The translations under genes and the position numbers were made by a program. Shown here one piece after another: positions 14,792-22,842 of a DNA stretch of 40,803 nucleotides (positions are counted from its first letter, which is position 1; every line of letters begins with the position of its first letter). Source of the DNA: Oscillospiraceae bacterium (GTDB lineage: Bacteria; Bacillota; Clostridia; Oscillospirales; Ruminococcaceae); the NCBI GenBank assembly GCA_029007985.1, contig JAQXIW010000040.1, positions 1 to 40,803 on the forward strand, read 5' to 3'. The notes beneath the pieces are model-generated. The model had not been told where the DNA came from. It ran no database searches and worked only from the letters and a program-made list of their open reading frames with translations.

Positions 14792-15643
14792 ATGTCAACG
14801 ATTGATTTGCATATACACAGCACAATTTCAGACGGTACGGACGATTGGGATGTTCTGGTAGAAAAAATATATAAAAGCGGTATAAAAGTTTTTTCGATAA
14901 CCGACCACGACAACTTTATGTTTGTAGAGGAAATCCGAGATAGCGCGCGCAGATACGAGCTCAAATATGTCAACGGAATTGAGTTTTCCTGTCGCACAAA
15001 CAAGCTGTGTCATATTTTGGGTTATAATTTTGACCGGAACAATTCCGATATCATCAGGCTGACCGAAAGAAAGATGGAAATGCAAAAAAATAAAAACCGG
15101 GCGAGGATTCGGCGGCTTTCCCGGCAGTTAGGCGTGAAATTCTCAAAAGAGGATTTAGATTGGCTGTATTCAAATAAACGACCGGGTAAACCGCACATTG
15201 CCCGGTTGCTTGTAAATAACGGGTATGCTCGGACAAAACAGGCTGCATTTTCGGATTATTTGAATAAAATAAAAATCAAAAGTGAGAATTTATCCCCTGA
15301 TGAATCGGTAGACGCCATTCACAAAGCAGGCGGCTTAGCCGTGTGGGCGCACCCTCTCGGCGGAGAAGGGGAAACGCATTTGACGCAAGAAAAATTTTCG
15401 GAGCAATTTGAAATAGTCTCCAAAGCGGGCATTGACGGAATAGAGTGTCGGTACAGCAGATACGATGAAAGAGAATTAGACTTTTTAATGGATTTTGCTG
15501 CAAAACACGGTTTGCTCATATCCGGCGGCAGCGACTACCACGGCAAGAACAAGGATATTTCTTTAGGGGAGCTCAACTGTTTCGGTAAAGAAATCCGTCC
15601 GTCGGATTTGAATATTTTAGAAAAAATAACAGGACTTCTTTGA
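14792..15643 (+). CDS. PHP-domain phosphoesterase (RNase AM/YciV-like)
   Basis: Metal-dependent PHP-fold protein, 283 aa, cytosolic. It resembles the YciV/Rnm group, in which the E. coli protein is a 5'-3' exonuclease acting on short RNAs and on rRNA 5' ends. Metal-binding motifs in order: TIDLHIHSTISDGT (residues 3-16), SITDHDN (36-42), GIEFS (62-66), HILGYNFD, RPGKPHIARLLV (about 130-141), AVWAHPLGG and ISGGSDYHG. SD GGAG precedes the ATG, which follows directly on the pnp terminator. Its stop lies within the terminator hairpin shared with the minus-strand ATPase gene. The nuclease role is inferred from family resemblance and the pnp neighbourhood. Confidence 0.85.
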   Translation: MSTIDLHIHSTISDGTDDWDVLVEKIYKSGIKVFSITDHDNFMFVEEIRDSARRYELKYVNGIEFSCRTNKLCHILGYNFDRNNSDIIRLTERKMEMQKNKNRARIRRLSRQLGVKFSKEDLDWLYSNKRPGKPHIARLLVNNGYARTKQAAFSDYLNKIKIKSENLSPDESVDAIHKAGGLAVWAHPLGGEGETHLTQEKFSEQFEIVSKAGIDGIECRYSRYDERELDFLMDFAAKHGLLISGGSDYHGKNKDISLGELNCFGKEIRPSDLNILEKITGLL

Positions 15644-15657
15644 GAAGTCCTGTTCGT
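15622..15657. terminator. bidirectional terminator between convergent genes
   Basis: Perfect 12-bp stem AACAGGACTTCT (15628-15639) / AGAAGTCCTGTT (15643-15654) with a TTG loop. On the minus strand it is followed by a run of six T, suited to the ATPase gene. On the plus strand CGTTTATTATTT follows. Confidence 0.9.
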
Positions 15658-15660
15658 TTA

Positions 15661-18552
15661 TTATTTAAGGGCTCTTATTGCATTGAGGACGGCAATAAGC
15701 ATTACGCCGACATCGCCGAAAATGGCAACCATCATGTTGTCCGTGATACCGAATGCCGATGCGGCAAGTATGGCGAATTTTACGGCAAGAGAGAATACAA
15801 TATTTTGTATTACAATTTGTCTTGTTTTCTTTGCGCCCTTTACGGCCTGTGCCACGCTCATTAAATCGTCGTTCATAATTACTATGTCAGACGCTTCGAT
15901 TGCGGCGTCGCTGCCCAGACCGCCCATGGCAATACCTACTTTTGACATTGCCAAAACAGGGGCGTCGTTTATGCCGTCGCCCACATAGGCACAGACATTA
16001 GTTTCATTGAGCTTTGAAAACTCGCTGACCTTATCTTGTGGCAGCATATTTGCAAACACTTTTGTAATACCCACTTTTTTCGCTATGATGTCGGCGATTT
16101 TTTCGCTGTCGCCGGTTATCATAACAGTGTTTTTAATACCGTTTGCTTTGAGTTCGCTCATCGCTGCGGCGCTGGATTCCTTGACCTCGTCCGCTACAAC
16201 GATGTAACCCATATATTTTCCGTCGACCGCAATGTGAACGATTGTGCCGATTTCATCGGTTTCGTTGATAGGAATATTGTGCCGCTTCATCAGCTTTTCA
16301 TTGCCGGCGAGCACATTCTTACCTTCAATAAAAACCTCCACACCGTGACCGGCCAATTCAACAACATCGGAAATGTCCGCAGCGTTGATGTTTTCCGCCC
16401 CATAGGCGCGCACAATAGCTTTTCCGATTGGGTGAGTAGAGTTGTATTCGGCGTGAGCCGCCAATTTCACAAGCTCGTCTCTGTCAAAATCCGTAACGAT
16501 GTTTGTTATTGAGAACCGGCCTTTTGTTATTGTACCGGTCTTGTCAAAAACAACGGTATCTACTTCATTGAGAGCGTCAAGATAGTTTGAACCTTTTACA
16601 AGTATGCCTTTTTTAGACAGACTGCCGATGCCTGAGAAATATGTCAAAGGAACGCTGATGACGATGGCGCACGGGCAGGATACGACAAGGAACATAAGAC
16701 CGCGGTGGAAATAGTCAGGTAAAAGAGTGAGGTACGGTGTGTGTGAAATTACCGAAACAATGCCCGGCACTATAAATGCCACAAACAGTGCCAAGTATAC
16801 GACAATCGGCGTATAGTATTTGGCAAATGTTGAAATGAAATTTTCCGTCTTTGCCTTTCTGCTCGAGGAATTTTCAACAAGGTCAAGAATTTTTGAAACC
16901 GTGGATTCTGTTGAGTTTTTAGTGACCTTAGCCTCCAAAAGCCCCTGAATATTTACCGTGCCGCTGACGATGCTGTCGCCGACGGCAACATCTCTCGGCA
17001 AGCTTTCACCTGTGAGAGCCGAAGTATTTACCGAGGATTCGCCGTTGATAACAACGGCGTCGAGCGGAATTTTTTCACCCGGACGAACAACGATAATATC
17101 GTTTACCGATACGCTTTCTACAGGGACTGTGCGCACAGAGTCGCCGAATTTGACATTTGCCGTATCCGCTTTAATATCCATTAAGTCAGAGATAGACCGT
17201 CTGGAACTCTCGACTGCCATGGCCTGAAAGAGTTCGCCTATTTGATACAAAAGCATAACAAATACGCCTTCGGTCAGTTCCAATGTGCCTATTGCGCCGA
17301 CCGTGGCAATCGCCATCAGGAATTTTTCATCCATCCACTGACCCTTGCCCAAATTTCTGAAAGCGGATTTCAGCACATCCCAACCTACAATAAAGTAGGA
17401 CGCCATATAGAACAGGGCATATACAGGGAAGGCAACCTTTGTGAATTTTTCAAGGCAAACGGCTATTATAAGCAGAATTATTGACGCAACTATCTGTGTT
17501 TTCTCTTTTTTGTGTTCAGGCTTTTTAGGCTTTGCAACCTCTTTACTTTTTGGCGTAATGACACAGCCCGGCTCTTTTTTGTCTATTACGGATTTAATTT
17601 TTTCGACCGCCTTCCGCTCTGTGCCGGAAATGACGTTAAAAGAAAGAGTTTCATTCATAAATGTGATTGTGACATTGTCCACACAATCCAATTTTGCAAT
17701 TTCTCTTTCAAGTTCCGCGGCACAGTTAGCACAGTCCAAACCCGAAATTGTGTATTTGCAGTTGCCCGTATGAGCCTTATTTGACTCGTCAATATGTTCG
17801 TGGTCGTGATGATGCTCATGATCGTGGTCGTGACCGCAGGAACAGCCCTCGCCGTGATCATGGTGATGCTCGTGATTGTGGTCGTGACCGCAGGAACATT
17901 CGCTGTCGTTCTTTTTAACAGTCGCGTTAAGCAATTCGTCATTGCCTAAAACAGCGTCCGGTTCGTTCTTTTCAATGCATTTTTTGACTTCGGTCATGAG
18001 TTCTTCATACTTGTCGTCGTCGCATTCAAAAGTGAGTTTTTCACCCATAAAATTTATCCGTACATTTTCAAGACCGTTTATCTTTTTCAGCTGTCTTTCC
18101 AAATGTGCCGCACAATTGGCGCAGTCTATGCCGGTGATTTTGAATTTATGGGTATTGACTTTTGTCTGTGAGCAAGAGCAATCTTCACCGTGCTCATGAT
18201 GATGTTCGTGATTGTGGTTGTGACCGCAGGAACAACTTTCACCTTGTTCGTGGTGATGTTCGTGTTCATGATGTTCATGACCGCAGGAACATTCGCCTCC
18301 GTCTTTTTTCACCGTCGCGTTAAGCAATTCGTCATTGCCCAAAACGGCGTCCGGCTCGTTCTTTTCAATGCATTTTTTGACTTCGATCATGAGTTCGTCA
18401 TACTTATCGTCGTCACATTCAAAAGTGAGTTTTTCACCCATAAAGTTTATCTGTACATTTTCAAGACCGTTTATCTTTTTCAGCTGTCTTTCCAAATGTG
18501 CGGCGCAGTTGGCACAATCTATGCCGGTGATTTTGAATTTGTGTTTGCTCAT
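15661..18552 (-). CDS. P1B-type heavy-metal ATPase (Zn/Cd/Pb class) with three HMA domains
   Basis: Membrane ATPase that exports divalent soft metals, 963 aa, longer than usual because of its N-terminus. Order: HMA domain 1 (C13-x-x-C16), His/Cys-rich linker (about 88-132), HMA 2 (C144/C147), second His-rich linker (about 219-262), diverged HMA 3 (C274/C277), then the ATPase core. Core motifs: TGES (actuator), CPCAIVISVP (C626-P-C628), DKTGT (phosphorylated Asp670), STHPIG (HP motif) and GDGINDAP. The class signatures CPC-x4-S-x-P, N-x7-K (NIVFSLAVK) and D-x-G-x7-N (DVGVMLIAVLN) fit P1B-2 rather than copper P1B-1. SD GAGGAG. It is cotranscribed 18 bp after csoR. The first two HMA-linker units are nearly identical at DNA level. 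Confidence 0.95.
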   Translation of the reverse strand: MSKHKFKITGIDCANCAAHLERQLKKINGLENVQINFMGEKLTFECDDDKYDELMIEVKKCIEKNEPDAVLGNDELLNATVKKDGGECSCGHEHHEHEHHHEQGESCSCGHNHNHEHHHEHGEDCSCSQTKVNTHKFKITGIDCANCAAHLERQLKKINGLENVRINFMGEKLTFECDDDKYEELMTEVKKCIEKNEPDAVLGNDELLNATVKKNDSECSCGHDHNHEHHHDHGEGCSCGHDHDHEHHHDHEHIDESNKAHTGNCKYTISGLDCANCAAELEREIAKLDCVDNVTITFMNETLSFNVISGTERKAVEKIKSVIDKKEPGCVITPKSKEVAKPKKPEHKKEKTQIVASIILLIIAVCLEKFTKVAFPVYALFYMASYFIVGWDVLKSAFRNLGKGQWMDEKFLMAIATVGAIGTLELTEGVFVMLLYQIGELFQAMAVESSRRSISDLMDIKADTANVKFGDSVRTVPVESVSVNDIIVVRPGEKIPLDAVVINGESSVNTSALTGESLPRDVAVGDSIVSGTVNIQGLLEAKVTKNSTESTVSKILDLVENSSSRKAKTENFISTFAKYYTPIVVYLALFVAFIVPGIVSVISHTPYLTLLPDYFHRGLMFLVVSCPCAIVISVPLTYFSGIGSLSKKGILVKGSNYLDALNEVDTVVFDKTGTITKGRFSITNIVTDFDRDELVKLAAHAEYNSTHPIGKAIVRAYGAENINAADISDVVELAGHGVEVFIEGKNVLAGNEKLMKRHNIPINETDEIGTIVHIAVDGKYMGYIVVADEVKESSAAAMSELKANGIKNTVMITGDSEKIADIIAKKVGITKVFANMLPQDKVSEFSKLNETNVCAYVGDGINDAPVLAMSKVGIAMGGLGSDAAIEASDIVIMNDDLMSVAQAVKGAKKTRQIVIQNIVFSLAVKFAILAASAFGITDNMMVAIFGDVGVMLIAVLNAIRALK
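17921..18152 (-). repeat. HMA-coding direct repeat, copy 2
   Basis: About 230 bp that match 18314-18545 closely, offset by exactly 393 bp (131 codons). They encode the second CxxC metal-binding domain and the start of its linker. The differences I see are scattered single-base changes, many silent. The intervening His/Cys-rich linker DNA is also repetitive, with several TGACCGCAGGAAC blocks on the plus strand. Confidence 0.85.
18314..18545 (-). repeat. HMA-coding direct repeat, copy 1
   Basis: The first of two nearly identical HMA-coding blocks (see 17921-18152). It runs from the CANC-containing N-terminus to the segment coding GNDELLNATVKK. The 131-codon offset keeps the frame, so the copies produce tandem metal-binding domains. 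Confidence 0.85.
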
Positions 18553-18570
18553 TATTTATCTCCTCTCGGA

Positions 18571-18849
18571 TTATTTCATTTTTGAAAACCGTTCGACAAC
18601 CTGGGACATATCTTTCAGAGTTTGGTCAATGTCGCCGTCCTGTATGCCCTCGACAACACAGTGTTCAAGGTGGTCCATCATAACGATTTTTGACACCTGT
18701 TTCAATGCGCTTTGAACGGCAGAAATCTGCATCAATATGTCGGTACATGAGGCACCGTTGACGCCCATTTCTTTTATACCTCTGATCTGACCTTCGATTC
18801 TCGACAGTCTTTTTACCACATTTTCATCAATATGATTTTTTCTTTCCAT
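18571..18849 (-). CDS. csoR: CsoR-family metal-sensing transcriptional repressor
   Basis: All-helical DUF156 (CsoR/RcnR/FrmR) repressor, 92 aa, released from DNA when it binds its metal. The likely ligands are Cys35, His60 and Cys64: a Cys in ASCTD, then His and Cys four apart in DHLEHC. This is the copper-sensor CsoR pattern; RcnR would have His in place of the last Cys, and FrmR lacks it. The N-terminal RLSRIEGQIRGI helix is conserved. It heads a two-gene minus-strand operon with the P1B ATPase and sits below two perfect CsoR-type operators. SD GGTGA is only 4 nt from the ATG. The Cu-type sensor is at odds with the Zn/Cd-type pump. Confidence 0.92.
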   Translation of the reverse strand: MERKNHIDENVVKRLSRIEGQIRGIKEMGVNGASCTDILMQISAVQSALKQVSKIVMMDHLEHCVVEGIQDGDIDQTLKDMSQVVERFSKMK

Positions 18850-18860
18850 TTATTCACCAT

Positions 18861-18877
18861 ATACCCCCAGGGGGTAT
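18861..18877. promoter_or_regulatory. CsoR-type operator 1
   Basis: Perfect 17-bp palindrome ATACCCCCAGGGGGTAT, the known CsoR operator type (TACCCC...GGGGTA). It lies in the csoR leader between the transcription start and the ATG. Its centre is 34 bp from that of operator 2. Confidence 0.9.
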
Positions 18878-18891
18878 TCCTTTATGTCTTT

Positions 18892-18920
18892 AATATACCC
18901 CCAGGGGGTATTTTTGTCAA
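18892..18920 (-). promoter_or_regulatory. promoter of csoR and the P1B ATPase gene
   Basis: On the minus strand TTGACA (18920-18915), 17 nt, then TATATT (18897-18892). Operator 2 fills the spacer and enters the -10, so bound repressor would block RNA polymerase directly. Confidence 0.9.
18895..18911. promoter_or_regulatory. CsoR-type operator 2
   Basis: A second perfect copy of ATACCCCCAGGGGGTAT, lying exactly in the spacer of the csoR promoter and overlapping its -10 hexamer. Confidence 0.92.
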
Positions 18921-18921
18921 C

Positions 18922-18956
18922 AAAAAATACTACAATCCGAAAAGATTGTAGTATTT
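18922..18956 (-). terminator. terminator of the solute-binding lipoprotein gene
   Basis: Perfect 13-bp stem AAATACTACAATC (18925-18937) / GATTGTAGTATTT (18944-18956), followed on the minus strand by TTTTTT (18927-18922). The T-tract directly precedes the csoR -35 hexamer. Confidence 0.92.
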
Positions 18957-19002
18957 CATAAAAACTCATACAATTTATACAGCATATTGCCGTATTGCAT
19001 AA

Positions 19003-20553
19003 CTACCGCACCGATACATATTTCAGATTGATTACCTTTGTGAACGGGTCAATAATTATATTTTTGAAAGCGGAATTACAGTAAAATGTTGTATTTTCCG
19101 CAGCCACCGGCGTGAGATATGCGTTTTCAAGAATAATGTCTTCGGCGGCTGAAATATATTTAATCGCCTCGGTCGGATTTGAAAGAGATTTGGCGATGTT
19201 TACAGTCTGTGACAAGTTACCGTCAATCTGTGTGAATTTGTCCAAAACGGAGTAAACGGAATCGGATTTTGCGCTCATAGGCAAAAACGCAATGTCAAAA
19301 TCCTCGTTTTCTACTCTGCTTTGTATTTCGGACACGGTAAGATACTCAACCGTGAAATACAAATTCAGATCCTTTTGCCAAATTTGATTTATATTGTCAA
19401 AAACAGGCTTGTAATAGCTGTCCAAGGGGATTAAAACCGACAGCCCGGCAGATTTTGCCGCGTTGATTTCACTTTCTCCGGCTGTCAAAAGGTCTTTTGG
19501 ATTTTGATTCATATATGAAGGAGTTTTGTCAGCCAACAGCTCAATCAGGTATTTTCCGTTGTATGTCAATATATTCGGGAATATCGAATATGCCGGAATG
19601 ACGGCGTCTTTGTTTGCACCGGAATTTTCAAAGGCAAAGGCGTAATAAGAGAGAGCCTGTCTAATTTTTGAATCCGAGAGATAAGAGTTGTCCGTGTTGA
19701 AAGTCAGGTATATAATATCGCTCTCAAAAGAGACGGAGTCTGTACTTTGGTAGGCCTCTGTTTTATTGCCGTATGAGAAAAATCCGCTGATTTTGCCGTC
19801 TTTATATAAATTTTCGGCTGATGCATCCGTCAAAAGCAGCAGCCTGATTCTGCTTAAACCGCCGTTTTTGTCGGCGGTTTTTACGATTGTCGCCTGCTCT
19901 GCGTCCATATAATTGAGTTTGAAAGGGCCGTTTGACAGAATATTGTTGACCGATAGTCCGTATGAGCCCTTTGTGTTTTCAAAAAACTCTTTATCGCAAG
20001 GGAAAGCTGCCGCAAGACACAGCTTTTCCTTAAAGTTGAAATCCGGATTTTCCAATTCGATAACTATTGTTTTTTCGTCGGGTGCGAATATACCGAGACC
20101 GGACAAATCACCGCCTGCCAGCACAGACTCTGCGCCTTTGATGTTGATGAAATCGGCGGCGTAGGGAGACTTGGTCTCCGGCAAAAGTACTCTCGATATG
20201 CCGAAAACAAAATCCTCCGCGGTCACGGTTTTTCCGTCGTATTTTTCTTCTTTATCGGTTTTGCAGTGAAAAACGGAATCTTCCCTTATGGTGATTGTGT
20301 ATTTCGTGCCGTCCGGTGAAATAACACAGTCTGAGGCAACATTGTTGACTATTTTTCCGTTTTGCTTTTCAAAAAGGCCGTCGAATATATTAGTCAACAC
20401 CAATAAATCCGTTTCTGCCGTCGCTGTCTGCGGGTCAAGACAGGTCGGCATCTTGGAAACCGGTACGGTAAATGTGGATATGCCGCCGGATGAGCATCCG
20501 CAAAGCCCGAGCAGCATACAAAGGGTAAGTAAAAACGCAATTGTTCTTTTCAA
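19003..20553 (-). CDS. ABC-type solute-binding lipoprotein (SBP family 5, peptide-type)
   Basis: Extracellular lipid-anchored substrate-binding protein, 516 aa, of the family-5 (OppA/DppA-like) group. Signal peptide: basic start, hydrophobic stretch about residues 4-18, lipobox LGLCGC with the Cys at about residue 20. The SBP_bac_5 body shows PTCLDPQTATAETDLLVLTNIFDGL (where OppA has 'sLDP....d..i..nlyegL') and VTAEDFVFGISRVL. The start is TTG 20553, chosen because GGAG lies 6 nt upstream and the signal peptide then begins correctly. No permease or ATPase genes are next to it, so it is an orphan. The substrate is unknown; peptides or nickel-like ligands are family options. Confidence 0.88.
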   Translation of the reverse strand: MKRTIAFLLTLCMLLGLCGCSSGGISTFTVPVSKMPTCLDPQTATAETDLLVLTNIFDGLFEKQNGKIVNNVASDCVISPDGTKYTITIREDSVFHCKTDKEEKYDGKTVTAEDFVFGISRVLLPETKSPYAADFINIKGAESVLAGGDLSGLGIFAPDEKTIVIELENPDFNFKEKLCLAAAFPCDKEFFENTKGSYGLSVNNILSNGPFKLNYMDAEQATIVKTADKNGGLSRIRLLLLTDASAENLYKDGKISGFFSYGNKTEAYQSTDSVSFESDIIYLTFNTDNSYLSDSKIRQALSYYAFAFENSGANKDAVIPAYSIFPNILTYNGKYLIELLADKTPSYMNQNPKDLLTAGESEINAAKSAGLSVLIPLDSYYKPVFDNINQIWQKDLNLYFTVEYLTVSEIQSRVENEDFDIAFLPMSAKSDSVYSVLDKFTQIDGNLSQTVNIAKSLSNPTEAIKYISAAEDIILENAYLTPVAAENTTFYCNSAFKNIIIDPFTKVINLKYVSVR

Positions 20554-20588
20554 TTTTATCTCCGCCGTGTATATGATATGTATATTGA

Positions 20589-20597
20589 ATTTTACCA
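20589..20597 (-). promoter_or_regulatory. candidate extended -10 promoter of the lipoprotein gene
   Basis: On the minus strand TGG-TAAAAT about 36 nt above the TTG start. The -35 region (TTTATT) is poor. It lies below the glnN terminator, consistent with separate transcription. Confidence 0.5.
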
Positions 20598-20634
20598 TAA
20601 AAGCCGAAAATAATAAACCGTATTTTTATTAAGA

Positions 20635-20667
20635 TAAAATAAAAAAGGCGATGTCTCCATCGCCTTT
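20635..20667 (-). terminator. terminator of glnN
   Basis: Perfect 10-bp stem AAAGGCGATG (20644-20653) / CATCGCCTTT (20658-20667), loop GAGA on the minus strand (GNRA class), followed by a minus-strand TTTTTTATTTT tract. Confidence 0.93.
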
Positions 20668-20674
20668 GTAGGTA

Positions 20675-22774
20675 TTACATATCGAAAATATCAGAGTATG
20701 AAGGAATCGGCCATTTGTCCGAAGGCATTGCAAGTTCGAGTGCATCGACCTTTTCTTTAAGAGCAGGCAGATAGTCGACCATGCAGGAGTGCAGAGCGTT
20801 TGCCTTGTCCTCGATTTTTTCCATAGCCATTGCTTCGGCGTGCTTTGCGTCGAGAAGGTCGAGAGCATCGGAAACTTCGTCCGTCAATTCTGCGATATTT
20901 CTCTGCATCTTTGCGCCTATGCCGCTGACCGTGCCGCACTTTTCACAGTAATAGTTTGATTTTGCCAAATCACCGCAATATGATACAGCGGCCGGAAGAA
21001 TTTGTCTTGCAACCATTACATGAGCGACATTGAGCTCAATGTTTACATTCTGAATGTACTGTGTAAACATGATGTTGTATCTCGATTGAGCTTCAACCTC
21101 TGTGAGAGCTTTTGAGCGCTTGAAGAATTCAATGTTTTCAGGCTTTGTGATAACCGGAATGGCCTCGACTGTGGAACGGAGATTCGGCAGACCTCTGCGC
21201 TCGGCCTCCTGTACCCATTCGTCTGTGTAACCGTTGCCGTTGAATATGATTCTCTTGTGAGCGGTATATTCTCTGGCTACAATTTCGTATGCCTTTTGAA
21301 TTTTGTCGCCGTCATAGTTTTCAATCTCTTTTGCAAATTCTCTGAACGAAACAGTGATGATTGCGTTCATGATTGTGTTTACAAAACCGATGTGCTGTGA
21401 TGAGCCGACCATACGGAATTCAAACTTGTTGCCGGTGAAAGCAAAAGGTGAAGTTCTGTTTCTGTCGCCTTCGTCAACCGTGAGAAGAGGCAAAACCTTT
21501 GCGCCGAGCAAAATGTCTTTTGAGAATTTCTCGTGGTCGTGCTGGTGGCCCTCGGCTATGGCGTCAAGAATTGACTGCATCGGGGCGCCGAGATACATTG
21601 AGACAATTGCCGGTGGAGCTTCGGAAGCGCCGAGACGGAAATCGTTGCCCGTAGTTGTCGTTGTGGCGGAAAGTCTCAGCAAATCACCGTGCTCGTCAAC
21701 GCCTTTAATAAAGGCGGCCAAAGTGATGAGGAACTTAATGTTGTCTTCAGGCTTCTTTGTAGGAGAAAGAAGGTTTTCACCTGTGTTTGTGATAAGAGAG
21801 TAGTTGTCGTGTTTGCCCGAGCCGTTTACGCCCTGGAACGGTTTTTCTGCAAGAAGACATACAAGACCGTGTCTGAGAGCTGTCTTTCTGAGAATGTCCA
21901 TAACAATCTGGTTATGGTCAGCCGATTCGTTGGCGTATGTATATACACAGGCAAGCTCAAACTGGCAAGGCGCAACTTCGTTGTGCTCTGTCTTTGCCGG
22001 CACGCCGAGTTCCCAAAGCTGTCTGTCCACATCCGCCATAAATTCTCTTACTCTCTCAGGGGTAGAGCCGTAGTAGTGGTCGGAAAGCTCTTGACCTTTC
22101 GGCGGTTTTGCACCGAAAATTGTTCTGCCTGTTTCTTTAAGATCAAGGCGCTTGTCAAAGACTTCCTTATCAATAAGGAAATATTCCTGCTCTGCGCCGA
22201 CTGTCGGCTTAACATAGGTTATTTCATCAAATCCCATTGCATGGAAAAGTCTGACAGCCTGTTTGTTGAGAGCCTGGGTTGTGCGCAAAAGCGGCGTCTT
22301 ATAGTCGAGAGCCTCGCCTGTAAATGCGGCGAATGCCGTCGGAATATACAAAGCGTTTCCGATTACAAAACACGGGCTTGTAGTATCCCAAATTGTATAA
22401 CCGCGGGCTTCAAATGTGGAGCGAAGACCGCCCGACGGGAATGAAGAGCCGTCGCTCTCGGCTTTAATCAACTGTTTGCCGGAGAAATTTATGATAGGCT
22501 TTCCTTCCTTGCTCATGCCGTCAACGAATGAGTCGTGTCTGCCGGCGTTTGTGCCGGTAAGCGGTGAATGCCAGTGCAGAAAATGAGTTGCACCTTGTTC
22601 GATTGCCCATGTTTTGATGGCTTCGGCGATTTCGTCTGCATAAGAAGTATCCCAGATAGCAGCTTCGTCTCTTGTTTTTCTCAAAGACTCGTATGCTTCG
22701 TGCGAAAGTCTTGCTTTCTGTACTTCATTATTGAATACTTTTGCTCCAAAAAAACTTTCAAATTCAACCTTCAT
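20675..22774 (-). CDS. glnN: glutamine synthetase type III
   Basis: ATP-dependent ligation of glutamate and ammonia to glutamine, 699 aa, the length of the large GSIII family found in Bacteroidetes, cyanobacteria and clostridia such as Ruminococcus. Landmarks: GATHFLHWHSPLTG (about 61-74), VGAEQEYFLID (about 196-206, metal-binding Glu), KTEHNEVAPCQFELA (about 261-275), GVNGSGKHDNYSL (about 318-330, nucleotide/glutamate site) and DEGDRNRTSPFAFTGNKFEFR (about 435-455; Arg and Glu ligands). The C-terminal about 130 residues are the GSIII-specific helical extension. AGGAGG lies 7 nt before the ATG. No glnR, amtB or glnB lies beside it. Confidence 0.97.
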   Translation of the reverse strand: MKVEFESFFGAKVFNNEVQKARLSHEAYESLRKTRDEAAIWDTSYADEIAEAIKTWAIEQGATHFLHWHSPLTGTNAGRHDSFVDGMSKEGKPIINFSGKQLIKAESDGSSFPSGGLRSTFEARGYTIWDTTSPCFVIGNALYIPTAFAAFTGEALDYKTPLLRTTQALNKQAVRLFHAMGFDEITYVKPTVGAEQEYFLIDKEVFDKRLDLKETGRTIFGAKPPKGQELSDHYYGSTPERVREFMADVDRQLWELGVPAKTEHNEVAPCQFELACVYTYANESADHNQIVMDILRKTALRHGLVCLLAEKPFQGVNGSGKHDNYSLITNTGENLLSPTKKPEDNIKFLITLAAFIKGVDEHGDLLRLSATTTTTGNDFRLGASEAPPAIVSMYLGAPMQSILDAIAEGHQHDHEKFSKDILLGAKVLPLLTVDEGDRNRTSPFAFTGNKFEFRMVGSSQHIGFVNTIMNAIITVSFREFAKEIENYDGDKIQKAYEIVAREYTAHKRIIFNGNGYTDEWVQEAERRGLPNLRSTVEAIPVITKPENIEFFKRSKALTEVEAQSRYNIMFTQYIQNVNIELNVAHVMVARQILPAAVSYCGDLAKSNYYCEKCGTVSGIGAKMQRNIAELTDEVSDALDLLDAKHAEAMAMEKIEDKANALHSCMVDYLPALKEKVDALELAMPSDKWPIPSYSDIFDM

Positions 22775-22801
22775 AAATATCCCTCCTGTTTTAATTATTT
22801 T

Positions 22802-22835
22802 TTATTGATGAATTAAGGTTAAGCCTCATCAATAA
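22802..22835 (-). promoter_or_regulatory. 5'-end stem-loop of the glnN leader
   Basis: Perfect 10-bp stem TTATTGATGA (22802-22811) / TCATCAATAA (22826-22835). The glnN promoter predicts a start near 22836, so the hairpin would form the very 5' end of the mRNA. No T-tract follows on the minus strand, so it is not a terminator; mRNA protection or translational control is possible. Confidence 0.6.
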
Positions 22836-22842
22836 TAAAAAT

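Noticed and set aside
17780-18310. Repeated GACCGCAGGAAC blocks as a CRISPR-like or satellite array
   Set aside because: They lie inside one long reading frame and code the His/Cys-rich linkers of the ATPase. Spacing is irregular and there are no spacers.
21689-22444. 251-codon plus-strand open frame within glnN
   Set aside because: It is antisense to a conserved GSIII gene, has no promoter or SD, and its Cys-rich composition is typical of shadow translation.
22802-22835. glnN leader repeat as a glutamine riboswitch or intrinsic terminator
   Set aside because: It lacks the larger conserved architecture of known glutamine-responsive RNAs and has no T-tract on the transcribed strand. Kept only as a simple stem-loop.
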